DNA from: Candidatus Bathyarchaeota archaeon
GTDB taxonomy: Archaea; Thermoproteota; Bathyarchaeia; 40CM-2-53-6
Length of the DNA stretch: 34,823 nt
Direction: 5' to 3'
Assembly (NCBI GenBank): GCA_005881695.1
Contig: VBBT01000112.1
Coordinates: 1-34,823, forward strand
In this document: piece by piece, positions 23,206-31,189 of the stretch
Position numbering within the stretch: position 1 is the stretch's first letter
Layout: every line of letters starts with the position of its first letter
The notes under the pieces: model-generated
What the model saw: the letters and a program-made list of their open reading frames with translations, nothing else
The model's database searches: none
Told to the model about the DNA's origin: nothing
Translations under genes and position numbers: made by a program

Positions 23206-23335
23206 ATTTTTTGCGCGGCTTGAGTGGTCGGAACAGAGACAACGTTTCGCCAGTCGAGAAATGAAGATGCCTCCGACGTTTCGTATCTTCATTCGTCACC
23301 AGCGGAGTTTCTGCCGACCCTCGCTTTTCTGCTTG

Positions 23336-25027
23336 TTACTTGAGCATCGGCATCTGAATGCCCTTTTCCCGGGCTATGTTTCTCGCCGTTGTGTACCCCG
23401 CGTCCGCGTGCCTCACAATCCCTATTCCCGGATCAGTAGTCAACACCCGTTCCAGCTTGCCCGCAGCCTCCGGTGTTCCATCCGCGACGAGACACATTCC
23501 CGCGTGAACGCTGTAGCCCATTCCGACACCGCCGCCCTGATGCACACTCACCCAAGTCGCACCTGCAGCCGTGTTCAACAGCGCGTTCAGGATAGGCCAA
23601 TCAGCGATAGCATCACTACCATCAAGCATACCTTCAGTCTCTCTACGAGGAGAAGCAACACTTCCACAGTCAAGATGGTCTCTTCCAATCCAGATCGGCC
23701 CAGCAAGCTCCCTGTTCGCCACCATCTCGTTTATCAGTCCACCAAACTTAGCCCGCTCTCCGAACCCAAGCCAGCACACTCTAGCTGGCAAACCCTGGAA
23801 CTTCACCTCTTTCTGAGCCTTCCGAATCCACCTAGACAGGCCTTGATCTTGAGGAAAGGCAGAGAGAACTAGCTCATCGATTTTGCGAATATCCTCCGGA
23901 TCTCCAACCAGTGAAGTCCATCTGAACGGGCCTCTGCCCTCGCAGAACATTGGTCTAATGTAGCGCTGGACAAAACCCGGGAACTCAAACGCGTTCTTCA
24001 ACCCGGCGTCTAAGGCCTGTTGCCGGATATTGTTTCCATACTCGAACGCCACAGCTCCTCGTCGAGACATCGCAATCATAGTTTTCACATGCGTGCGAAT
24101 ACTTCGACGGGCCCTCTTCAGGTATTCTTCCGGATTAGAACCTCGAAGGGAATCTGCCTCATCCTTTGAAAGCCCAGCTGGGTAGTACCCGTTCAAAGGG
24201 TCATGTGCTGATGTCTGATCGGTCACAATATCTGGAATTATGCGACGCCTTAGGAGTTCCGGGTGCACCTCGGCAGCGTTTCCTAATAGACCAATGCTGC
24301 GAGGAACTCTGTCATGCTTAGCTTGCTGAACCAGATCAAGCGCCTCGTCCAAGTCGTCAACGAAGGTCTGCAGATATCCATGCCGGATTCTTTTCTCGAT
24401 GGCATTCTTGTCGATCTCCACTGCCAGGGCGATGCCATCATTCATTGTTACCGCCAAGGGCTGAGCACCTCCCATCTCGCCTAGGCCCGCGGTCAATACG
24501 AGTCTTCCAGCGAGCGTTCCTTGGAAGTGTTCCTTGGCCACTGCTGCGAGTGTTTCGTACGTCCCCTGAAGTATCCCCTGCGTTCCGATGTATGCCCACG
24601 ACCCAGCGGTCATCTGTCCGTACATGATGAGTCCCTTTTGCTCGAGTTCGTAGAAGTAGTCCCAAGTCGCCCACTTAGGAACAATCATGCTGTTGACGAT
24701 CAGTACTCGAGGGGCCAGTCTGTGAGTCTTGAACACTGCGACCGGCTTGCCGCTCTGAATGAGAAGTGTCTGATCCTCTCCAAGCTTCTCTAGGGTATCA
24801 AGCGTTGCTTCTAGCGCGTCCCAAGAACGAGCAGCTCGTCCGGTCCCGCCATAGACGATTAGGTGATCAGGGTCTTTGGCGACTTCGCGATCAAGAACGT
24901 TGTGGATCATGCGGTAAGCCCCTTCTATTTGCCAGCTCTTGCAGTGTAACTCCATCCCAGTTATTGCGGAGATCCTCCTTCGGTGTTTCTGCACCGAGGC
25001 GGCTCCAGGCTTTCGCCTTTGAGTCAA
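23336..25027 (-). CDS. hutU: Urocanate hydratase
   Basis: A 563-residue NAD-dependent urocanase, which converts urocanate to imidazolonepropionate. Family blocks are [77 protein letters not shown] and the NAD-binding [20 protein letters not shown]. The C-terminal half has [16 protein letters not shown], then [13 protein letters not shown] and [20 protein letters not shown]. Length is normal. The start is TTG inside the stop of hutI (4-bp overlap), so the two are translationally coupled. It points towards hutH and cofE from the other side of the repeat region. Confidence 0.96.
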   Translation of the reverse strand: MTQRRKPGAASVQKHRRRISAITGMELHCKSWQIEGAYRMIHNVLDREVAKDPDHLIVYGGTGRAARSWDALEATLDTLEKLGEDQTLLIQSGKPVAVFKTHRLAPRVLIVNSMIVPKWATWDYFYELEQKGLIMYGQMTAGSWAYIGTQGILQGTYETLAAVAKEHFQGTLAGRLVLTAGLGEMGGAQPLAVTMNDGIALAVEIDKNAIEKRIRHGYLQTFVDDLDEALDLVQQAKHDRVPRSIGLLGNAAEVHPELLRRRIIPDIVTDQTSAHDPLNGYYPAGLSKDEADSLRGSNPEEYLKRARRSIRTHVKTMIAMSRRGAVAFEYGNNIRQQALDAGLKNAFEFPGFVQRYIRPMFCEGRGPFRWTSLVGDPEDIRKIDELVLSAFPQDQGLSRWIRKAQKEVKFQGLPARVCWLGFGERAKFGGLINEMVANRELAGPIWIGRDHLDCGSVASPRRETEGMLDGSDAIADWPILNALLNTAAGATWVSVHQGGGVGMGYSVHAGMCLVADGTPEAAGKLERVLTTDPGIGIVRHADAGYTTARNIAREKGIQMPMLK

Positions 25028-26271
25028 AGAATCCTCCTACCGTCCCTTACTACCCATTCACCCTCGATAAGGACATTGTCAACGATCCGTTCACCGTACG
25101 TGTATCCGATCCATCTGTGGTTGGGTGCTCGCAAGGTCACGAGATCCGCCTGCTTGCCAGGATGGAGGCTTCCGATCCTCTTCTCCAATCCAATCGCTTT
25201 GGCAGCATTGATTGTTATCCCTCGAATGATTTCAGAAGCGTTCATTCTCAACTCTCGAGACGCAAGGGCGGCGACGGTCAATTGCCCGAGCATCCAGTTG
25301 GAAGGGCTGAAGTCCGTTCCCAAAGCCACAGGCAGCCCCATAGCAAGCATGCCTCGAGCATCAGCATTCTCCCCAGCTAGCAGACTTTGTGATGATGAAG
25401 GTAGCAAGACCGGGACAACCTTGGTCTCCGCCATCTTTTCGAGCTGTTCTGTCGTTGAGTGGACCAGATGATCTGCCGATATGGCGTGGAGTCTGTTCGC
25501 AACCTGGGCTCCCCCATTATCAGTGAATTGATCCGCGTGTATCTTGAGCTTGAGACCAAGTTTCGCGGCTTTCCTGAGAATCCTCTCCGACTCGATTGAA
25601 TCAAATGCTCCCCGTTCACAAAATACGTCGCAAAATTTTGCTAACCCTTCTCGAGCAACATGCGGCAGCATATCGTTGATCACACTGGGAACATATTCCG
25701 ACAAGATTTCACCGGGCGGAACCGCATGAGCACCCATGAATGTGGGAACAATATTGCAAGGATGATACCTCTTTAGACGCTGAACAATCCTGAGAATTCT
25801 GAGCTCGCTATCTTCCGTAAGTCCATACCCGCTCTTTATCTCAACCGAGGTCGAGCCGGATTCAAGACACGTATCGAGTCTCTGCATTCCAGATTGAAAA
25901 AGAGACTCTGGGCTGGCCTGACGAGTAAGATTCACGGTCTCAATTATTCCTCCCCCCTTGCGAAGGACTTCCAAGTAGGAGACGCCGGCTATCCTCAGCT
26001 GAAACTCGGCGTCACGAGCACCGGCGAAGACCAAATGAGTATGCGGGTCGACGAACCCGGGCAGGATGATTTCGTCTCCAGCGTCTATGATTCTTCTGGC
26101 CCGAAATTTTCTTTCTAGCAGTTCAGTTGACGCTGCCAGAACTATCCTGCCTTGGTTTATCGCGACACCTCCATGATCGACGATACCAAGTCCCCTCTCG
26201 GGGTCAGGAGAGTCTATGGTTATGGTCTCATTCGAGTTCAGAACCAGAACGTCGACTAGTCTCTTGACCAT
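25024..26271 (-). CDS. hutI: Imidazolonepropionase
   Basis: A 415-residue amidohydrolase that opens imidazolonepropionate to N-formiminoglutamate. The metal motif is [21 protein letters not shown] (H77, H79), with the family's substrate-site Arg region next to it. Further blocks are [49 protein letters not shown] and [15 protein letters not shown]. The start is ATG, 53 bp after the M29 aminopeptidase stop. The enzyme for the last step, formiminoglutamase or formiminotransferase, is not in the window, so completion to glutamate must be encoded elsewhere. Confidence 0.96.
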   Translation of the reverse strand: MVKRLVDVLVLNSNETITIDSPDPERGLGIVDHGGVAINQGRIVLAASTELLERKFRARRIIDAGDEIILPGFVDPHTHLVFAGARDAEFQLRIAGVSYLEVLRKGGGIIETVNLTRQASPESLFQSGMQRLDTCLESGSTSVEIKSGYGLTEDSELRILRIVQRLKRYHPCNIVPTFMGAHAVPPGEILSEYVPSVINDMLPHVAREGLAKFCDVFCERGAFDSIESERILRKAAKLGLKLKIHADQFTDNGGAQVANRLHAISADHLVHSTTEQLEKMAETKVVPVLLPSSSQSLLAGENADARGMLAMGLPVALGTDFSPSNWMLGQLTVAALASRELRMNASEIIRGITINAAKAIGLEKRIGSLHPGKQADLVTLRAPNHRWIGYTYGERIVDNVLIEGEWVVRDGRRIL

Positions 26272-26324
26272 GCGAGATCTGTGCCCCGCATACCGTATTG
26301 TTGACTAAAAATGGATTGTTTGTA

Positions 26325-27416
26325 CTACAGCGTTATTCTTCCATCGACCATTATCGTTTGCCCGTCAATCTCGACTGTAGGTTTCGTAACGGTTCCGGAG
26401 AAGGAAAAGCTGCTGTCGTTCTTCCCACCGATACCCTTGTTCGCTCCCACTCCGATTGTCACGGTACCCAAGGAGAGTTCATCCGTAGTGTATCCGATCA
26501 GATCCACTTTGGGGTTTAGTCCCAGAGTAAACTGGGCTATCTTATCCCTGTCGCCCTGCGTTGCATCGTAGACCTCACGGAACACTTCTTCATACTTCTT
26601 GGCTCGGAATTCCTTGATTCGCCCTTTCTCAAAATCTAGTCTAAGCTCTTGAATGAGTCTCCCCTTCAAAGCGCGGGGCAGATCATAAACTACAGTTCCT
26701 CGTGCTGACTCCTCCAGTGGGGCGACCTCAACTTTGCCTGAAGGCAATTGTGTTGAAACGAGCCCATGCTCTACATCCGCTTGATCAACTATCCCATCCT
26801 GGACATGAACTGGTCGTTTCGTTATCTCGAACCTGACATCGGTTCCCCCTCTAGATGTGATGTGCACCTTACTCCCACGCTCCAAGCGGAGAGCTACTTT
26901 TCTTCCCAGCTCGGCTAGCTTGGGGTAGTCAACCTTGATCGCTTCTTCGGTCATTTTCAACCAACGGTCATAATCGAATCCGTAAGCTTTGGCGCGTTGC
27001 GGCGTGACGTGGCCCAGAAGGAGTTCGGCGGTCCGAACCTTTTTCTCGAAAGTCTTGTCGAGGACAGGTTTGTCTCCTTCGAAAAGGATCTCTAGTCTCG
27101 AGGCCGGTACATCCCGGAATTTGGAGGGGTCTTCGGGACCCCCAAGCGCAATCCAGACTGTTACATTGTCAACCGCGCTGAGTATGTGGCGGGGGATCTT
27201 GCGCATGTATTGTTCGGGAATCTCGGCAAGGGTTCCCCACCAGAGCCTGTCGGTGTTGAGTGTGATGAGAGGTTTGGCCCCTGTCCGATAGCATTCAAGA
27301 GCTATTTCGCTCGCTAGGTCGATCGTGTGTTGCCAAGTTTCGATGAGGACCATATCGTCTTCGTGTACTCTCAGACAAGTGTGAACGACACGCTTTGCAA
27401 TGCTGTCCTCAAGCAA
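26325..27416 (-). CDS. M29-family (thermophilic AmpS-like) aminopeptidase
   Basis: A 363-residue metallo-aminopeptidase. The N-terminal domain reads VHTCLRVHEDDMVLIETWQH and IALECYRTGAKPLITLNTD. The catalytic C-terminal domain includes GKVEVAPLEESARGTVVYDL, IAQFTLGLNPKVDLIGYTTD and LSLGTVTIGVGANKGIGGKND, which is where the family places its Glu, Glu, His, Asp metal ligands. Some expected His/Tyr ligands are hard to place by eye: the usual EHGxH pattern near the end is replaced by GANKGIGGKND. It leads the hutI-hutU transcript, which suggests peptide breakdown feeding histidine catabolism. The start is TTG, ~30 bp from a CTTATGTA box. Confidence 0.82.
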   Translation of the reverse strand: MLEDSIAKRVVHTCLRVHEDDMVLIETWQHTIDLASEIALECYRTGAKPLITLNTDRLWWGTLAEIPEQYMRKIPRHILSAVDNVTVWIALGGPEDPSKFRDVPASRLEILFEGDKPVLDKTFEKKVRTAELLLGHVTPQRAKAYGFDYDRWLKMTEEAIKVDYPKLAELGRKVALRLERGSKVHITSRGGTDVRFEITKRPVHVQDGIVDQADVEHGLVSTQLPSGKVEVAPLEESARGTVVYDLPRALKGRLIQELRLDFEKGRIKEFRAKKYEEVFREVYDATQGDRDKIAQFTLGLNPKVDLIGYTTDELSLGTVTIGVGANKGIGGKNDSSFSFSGTVTKPTVEIDGQTIMVDGRITL

Positions 27417-27532
27417 GAGAGCTATCGGCTAGCTACTTGGGAACCGTGCGTACATAAGCGTTCAATGGTCGCGTGGAGTCTCGTCACTAGACGATCTGGG
27501 CACTTGGGTATAGAAATTGCTACGGGCCTAGT

Positions 27533-27976
27533 TCATTCGGAGAGGCCGAATCCGACTACGATAAGGGAATGAAAGCGGCGCATCAGCTCGCTGACTTGCG
27601 GCTTGTAAAAGATCGTTGAAGATTCTCTTGACCGCCTGAAGTCTGCCAGAGTTCCCTTGTAATCACCCAGGACCTTGGACAATGCATATTCATCGTAAGA
27701 GTCTCCCATTAGGGTAAACGCGCCTGCTCCCAACTCCCTCCTCCTCAACAAAACAATGGGAAGCTTGACCTTGTCACGCAACGCCTCCGGCAACTCAGCA
27801 CTCAAAGCTTCAACTTCAGGCTTTTTCATAGTGACCGTCTCTCCACCCACCGTAGAAACGGTTGGCGGGTCCTCGGACAACAATTCTCTGATGGTTTTTC
27901 TATTCTTTGGAAGATGAGTGTTGAGCTTTCGCAATTCGTTCTGCAAAATTACATCAAGAAAACCGTCTCGATCCAC
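27533..27976 (-). CDS. DUF61 / UPF0216 family protein
   Basis: An archaeal family protein of unknown function. Characteristic parts are LQNELRKLNTHLPKNRKTI, ELLSEDPPTVSTVGGETVTM, the ELPEALRDKVKLPIVLLRR segment, GAGAFTLMGDSYDEYALSKV and LGDYKG. I place the start at GTG 27976 (MDRDGFLDVILQNE), because family members begin shortly before the conserved helix; a TTG at 28015 would add 13 residues and make the gene overlap fibrillarin by 25 bp. In either case it follows fibrillarin immediately and forms the third gene of the NOP5 operon, so a role around RNA modification or ribosome biogenesis is a fair inference. Confidence 0.8.
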   Translation of the reverse strand: MDRDGFLDVILQNELRKLNTHLPKNRKTIRELLSEDPPTVSTVGGETVTMKKPEVEALSAELPEALRDKVKLPIVLLRRRELGAGAFTLMGDSYDEYALSKVLGDYKGTLADFRRSRESSTIFYKPQVSELMRRFHSLIVVGFGLSE

Positions 27977-27990
27977 GAGAAATAACCCGC

Positions 27991-28683
27991 CTATTTCCCG
28001 CCTCGAACCATACAATGGTCTTTCTCGAATGGGTCCAACCGAACCATTTCTCCGATTACGTATCCTCTCTTTTTCAAGACCTCGGCTTCTTGCCGAAAGA
28101 TAGCGTTCGGATCTCGAGTCACGTCAATGCTGCGTGCTTTTATCGCCATTAGGAATTCGTCCCCTTTTCTCAGAAATGTATCAAGGTTCTCGGCCAATAT
28201 TCTTCCTTGGTCCGGCTGTGCAATGTCGCAGTATACCGAGTCCACTTCGGAGACTAGACTCCGGTACCTGCTGGGAAACCGTGCGTCCTCGAAGATCGGT
28301 ACTGTATTGATCCTCTTTTTTGATACGTTGTTGACTAGGTCTCTGAAGGCTCTTTGAGCAAATTCAACGCAGTACACTTTCCCCTCAGACCCAACGATAT
28401 CGCTAACATGGCTGACCGTCGTCCCGCTCGCCGCACCCAAGTATAGAACCTTTGACTTCTCACCGAAGGGAATCTTGCCAAGTCCCTTCAGGATAGCAGC
28501 TGCAAGCTTGCTCCGGAACGGATCCCAAACTCGATACTCTTCATCGCCAACTTTGACGATTTCCTCTCCGTAAACGGTCTCTCCCGGCGCCAGGCTGAGG
28601 GTACCTAGTCTCTCTTCCTCTTCCCCCCCGATCAGGTAGATCCCTTCGAACTTTTTGTGGGGGTGGACGCCATTGCGTGGCAT
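27991..28683 (-). CDS. flpA: Fibrillarin, archaeal rRNA/tRNA 2'-O-methyltransferase
   Basis: The catalytic subunit of C/D-box sRNPs, which methylates ribose 2'-OH groups guided by sRNAs. From the ATG at 28683 it is 230 residues, the usual archaeal length. Blocks are KKFEGIYLIGGEEEE, YRVWDPFRSKLAAAILKGLG, SAM-binding VLYLGAASGTTVSHVSDIVG, EFAQRAFRDLVNN, DARFPSRYRSLV, YCDIAQPDQ and the catalytic Lys in LMAIKARSIDVT. A GTG at 28728 would add 15 residues that do not fit the family. The upstream nop5 frame continues 143 bp into this gene in a different frame, which is unusual. Confidence 0.95.
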   Translation of the reverse strand: MPRNGVHPHKKFEGIYLIGGEEEERLGTLSLAPGETVYGEEIVKVGDEEYRVWDPFRSKLAAAILKGLGKIPFGEKSKVLYLGAASGTTVSHVSDIVGSEGKVYCVEFAQRAFRDLVNNVSKKRINTVPIFEDARFPSRYRSLVSEVDSVYCDIAQPDQGRILAENLDTFLRKGDEFLMAIKARSIDVTRDPNAIFRQEAEVLKKRGYVIGEMVRLDPFEKDHCMVRGGK

Positions 28684-29896
28684 GCTTCTTCTTGGGTGGT
28701 TGTCCTTGATAACGATCTTTGAGATCACTAAGCTTCTTCTCTAATGCTGTTCGCATCTTGTCGCCCTCGTTGGATCCGCCGAACGCATCCATTCGGGCGG
28801 CAATGGCGAGTTTCCCTGCAACTGCGCGGGCAATTCGGCCTCTCAGCCATCTAGGGGACTGGTGGATGGCGGCGTATTGGAATATTATTCCATGCTTCGG
28901 AGGGCGAGCTCCAGTTTTCAGGGTTCGGAACAGCGCCTTTTCCGCACCGAGCACTTGAATCGTGCTGGCAGGCATCTTACCCACGTTCTCTAAGCCTCCA
29001 GCCATCGAAAGGATCTTGGCGGAAAGAACTGCACCTAGAACTCCGGTCATGTTGGGGGCTACCTCCAGCATGATCTTGTCAGTGTACTTTTCAGCAGTCT
29101 CTCTCAGCTTGTACATTTGAAGAACCGTCGCGCAGACTTCTTGAAGCCATAAGAGGTCGGGTTGAGGAAGATCTGCCCCTGAGGATTTCTGGGCTGCTTC
29201 CGAGATGATCCGTGCACGTTCTTGAGGTATGCCCATTTGGACGAGGGACTCTTGGGAGAACGAGTCGCGTGCGCCGAGGCTTTGGACGAGCCGAATGTAG
29301 CTGTCGTGTTTTTCCACGAGCCTGTCTAGCTCAGGAAAATGTAGCCCGTACCATTCTCGTATCCGACCTGCAAGCAGGTTCAGTACCTTGTCTAGGTCCT
29401 CGATGCATCTGACGGTCTGGATCGCGTAAAGGTCACGCTTCGTTCCGGTCTCCGCAATTGATGCCTGGGCGATTTCCATCGACACATCGTGAACAAGTTT
29501 CTCGTAATCGTCCTTCGACTCCACAATCCGGAACCGGACAAGCATATTGGGCAGCCGATTCCGCAGCTTTGAGATCGTTTCGTCCCTTTCGTCCAGGACG
29601 ACTTCCGAGGTCAAAAATGCGCGGAGGATTCTTGCGAGATATTCGTTGTCTACAGTGAGTCTTTCCAGGCCCATCTGGGACAGGCGGTTCGCGAACTCAG
29701 AGAATTCCGGGGGTAGTTGTCCCTGGCGAACTTCGTTCAGTTTCGCAGCGGCGTCTTTGGGGTTTCGGGGGAAGAGGGCTTTTTCGGCAATCTTGCCAGT
29801 CTTTTCCAGCAGGAAGAGTCCGGCTGGTGAATCGACTAGGTAGGCCTTCAAGATCGCTCGCTTGTCTTGGTTCTGTCGTTCTTGTAGCGCTGGCAT
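28541..29896 (-). CDS. nop5: NOP5 (Nop56/58-like) C/D-box sRNP core protein
   Basis: A 451-residue scaffold that joins fibrillarin and L7Ae to C/D guide RNAs. Its N-terminal domain (~1-130) contacts fibrillarin, a coiled coil runs ~135-250, and the Nop domain covers ~255-385: IMLEVAPNMTGVLGAVLSAK, ILSMAGGLENVGKMPASTIQ, VLGAEKALFRTL and PKHGIIFQ. After the Nop domain comes a very basic tail, PPKKKHATQWRPPPQKVRR then DRGGRGRETRYPQPGAGRDR. About 48 of these codons lie over the start of flpA in another frame. Archaeal NOP5 normally ends in a shorter Lys-rich tail. The ATG is 32 bp from the divergent pyrD start. Confidence 0.94.
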   Translation of the reverse strand: MPALQERQNQDKRAILKAYLVDSPAGLFLLEKTGKIAEKALFPRNPKDAAAKLNEVRQGQLPPEFSEFANRLSQMGLERLTVDNEYLARILRAFLTSEVVLDERDETISKLRNRLPNMLVRFRIVESKDDYEKLVHDVSMEIAQASIAETGTKRDLYAIQTVRCIEDLDKVLNLLAGRIREWYGLHFPELDRLVEKHDSYIRLVQSLGARDSFSQESLVQMGIPQERARIISEAAQKSSGADLPQPDLLWLQEVCATVLQMYKLRETAEKYTDKIMLEVAPNMTGVLGAVLSAKILSMAGGLENVGKMPASTIQVLGAEKALFRTLKTGARPPKHGIIFQYAAIHQSPRWLRGRIARAVAGKLAIAARMDAFGGSNEGDKMRTALEKKLSDLKDRYQGQPPKKKHATQWRPPPQKVRRDLPDRGGRGRETRYPQPGAGRDRLRRGNRQSWR

Positions 29897-29905
29897 GGTG
29901 CGAAG

Positions 29906-29930
29906 ATAATTAATGTGGGCCGCGTATATT
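29906..29930. promoter_or_regulatory. Compact divergent promoter for nop5 and pyrD
   Basis: Only 32 bp separate the nop5 ATG from the first possible pyrD start. Two TATA-like boxes fit: AATATAC on the minus strand (~29924-29930), ~30 bp before the nop5 ATG, and ATAATTAAT on the plus strand (29906-29914), pointing to pyrD. With normal spacing both transcripts would be leaderless or nearly so, and the two initiation complexes would compete for the same DNA. The assignment is by spacing only. Confidence 0.4.
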
Positions 29931-30867
29931 GTCTCGGCAGCATTTGGAACCTGACCTATCGGTGGAGTTTGCTGGTATAAAGCTCCCCAACCCCACGATT
30001 CTCGCTTCCGGAATTCTTGGTGTTTCTAGTGAAGTCATGGTCCGCGCCTCCAGAGCAGGTGCGGGAGGAGTTGTCACAAAGTCGTTCAACCGAAAGGGCA
30101 GAGAGGGTTATCGGAATCCGTCTTTCATCGAAGTTCCAGGTGGTTATCTTAACGCTCTCGGGATCCCGAATCCCGGAATGGACGAAATGAGAGAGGAGGT
30201 TGCTGCGGTTGCGAATGCGGGAGTCCCGGTCATAGCTAGCGTCTTCGGCTTCGATGGAGAAGAATTCGCAGAAGCCGCTTCCAAAGGAGAAGAAGGCGGT
30301 GCGATCGCCATAGAACTAAACGTGTCCTGCCCACACGTGAGGGAGGTTGGAGTCGAAATCGGTCAGAGGGCGGAGATGGTTGCTGAGGTAACCCGAGCCG
30401 TTAAGGCCAGAGTCAAATTGCCAGTCATTGTCAAGCTGACTCCTAACGTTGCTAACATTCAAGAAATTGCGAAAGCGGCCGAAGCTGCAGGCGCGAATGC
30501 CCTCACAGCTATCAACACTGCTTTGGGCATGGCGATAGACGTTGACGCTGCCTCCCCAATTCTCGGAGGAGTATACGGTGGTCTCTCAGGCCCCGCCCTC
30601 CACTCGCTTGCTGTAAGAACAGTATACCAAGTCAAGGCCGCTGTGAAGATACCGATAATTGGAGTTGGTGGGGTGACAGATTGGAGAGGGGCAGTCGAGA
30701 TGATGATGGCCGGAGCATCGGCAATCCAAGTGGGGACGGCGGTGATGTATAGGGGAGTTGAAGTGTTCAGAGAAATCACCGCAGGAATGTCAAAGTTCCT
30801 TAAGGAGAATCGATACAGTTCGGTCAGCGAGATAGTAGGCATAGCAAACAAATCCAATCCGAGTTAG
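29929..30867 (+). CDS. pyrD: Dihydroorotate dehydrogenase, class 1B catalytic subunit
   Basis: A 312-residue flavoprotein that oxidises dihydroorotate to orotate in pyrimidine synthesis. Blocks are GIKLPNPTILASGILG, GGVVTKSFNRKGREGYRNPS, GYLNALGIPNPGMDEM and IELNVSCPHV, whose Cys is the catalytic base of the class 1B form, then VKLTPNVANI, IIGVGGVTDWRGAVEMMMAG and ASAIQVGTAVMYRG for FMN binding. The listed start is TTG; TTG 29944 or GTG 29959 would place the start nearer the usual family N-terminus and fit the TATA spacing. A class 1B enzyme normally works with an electron-transfer subunit PyrK, which is not seen beside it here. Confidence 0.93.
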   Translation: MSRQHLEPDLSVEFAGIKLPNPTILASGILGVSSEVMVRASRAGAGGVVTKSFNRKGREGYRNPSFIEVPGGYLNALGIPNPGMDEMREEVAAVANAGVPVIASVFGFDGEEFAEAASKGEEGGAIAIELNVSCPHVREVGVEIGQRAEMVAEVTRAVKARVKLPVIVKLTPNVANIQEIAKAAEAAGANALTAINTALGMAIDVDAASPILGGVYGGLSGPALHSLAVRTVYQVKAAVKIPIIGVGGVTDWRGAVEMMMAGASAIQVGTAVMYRGVEVFREITAGMSKFLKENRYSSVSEIVGIANKSNPS

Positions 30868-30876
30868 AGTTGGCCC

Positions 30877-31092
30877 CTATTTCGGGACAAACAGCAGAAA
30901 GGCGATGTAGAATACGAAGACCAGCCCAGTTATTACGATGATATTTCTCATCTTCGTCCTCTGAATCTTCTTCCCTGATACTCTACATTTATCACTGCAA
31001 TACTCTTGCTTCAACTCCGTTGGAGTGCCGCAAACTGAACAGTGGCGATGCTTGGGAACTGTCACCGGTTCTTCGCGTCGATACTTAGACAA
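30877..31092 (-). CDS. DUF2116-type zinc-ribbon membrane protein
   Basis: A 71-residue protein with a treble-clef-like zinc site HCSVCGTPTELKQEYCSDKC (C18, C21, C32, C36), a basic linker and one C-terminal membrane helix (~50-69). This matches the small archaeal DUF2116 family, whose function is unknown; the zinc part should face the cytoplasm. The start is TTG (MSKYRREEPV). It converges on pyrD with 9 bp between stop codons and is divergent from the DUF255 gene. Confidence 0.75.
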   Translation of the reverse strand: MSKYRREEPVTVPKHRHCSVCGTPTELKQEYCSDKCRVSGKKIQRTKMRNIIVITGLVFVFYIAFLLFVPK

Positions 31093-31151
31093 TTATTTCC
31101 GTCCGAACTTTAGATTGCTGCGGATTCGTTAACACAACCGTTAATGGGACT

Positions 31152-31158
31152 CTTATAT
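31152..31158 (+). promoter_or_regulatory. TATA-like box for the DUF255 gene
   Basis: TTATATC lies ~35 bp before the TTG start of the thioredoxin-domain gene and predicts a leader of ~10 nt. It is in the 97-bp gap shared with the divergent DUF2116 gene, for which TCTAAAG near 31115 on the minus strand is a possible box. Confidence 0.4.
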
Positions 31159-31189
31159 CATTCTCAGCCACTGAGTAATTAGACAAAAG

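Larger units (their letters stand above)
22560..23335. other. 776-bp intergenic region between convergent hut transcripts
   Basis: No convincing gene lies here. Open frames on both strands are low in complexity and match no family. The region is GC-rich and dominated by a diverged tandem duplication with recurring GCCCTGATC and TCGCCC words. A perfect 10-bp inverted repeat GGGGCGAAAT (22713-22722) / ATTTCGCCCC (22766-22775) lies at the start of the first copy. It may be a non-coding RNA locus, a non-autonomous element or a decayed insertion. Confidence 0.6.

Noticed and set aside
22796-23872. Long frames in the hut intergenic repeat (minus 22796-23299, plus 23261-23872)
   Set aside because: They follow the repeat units or run antisense to hutU, are Arg/Pro/Ser-rich and match no family.
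24766-25471. 204- and 162-residue plus-strand frames
   Set aside because: Both are antisense to hutU and hutI, which have complete conserved motifs.
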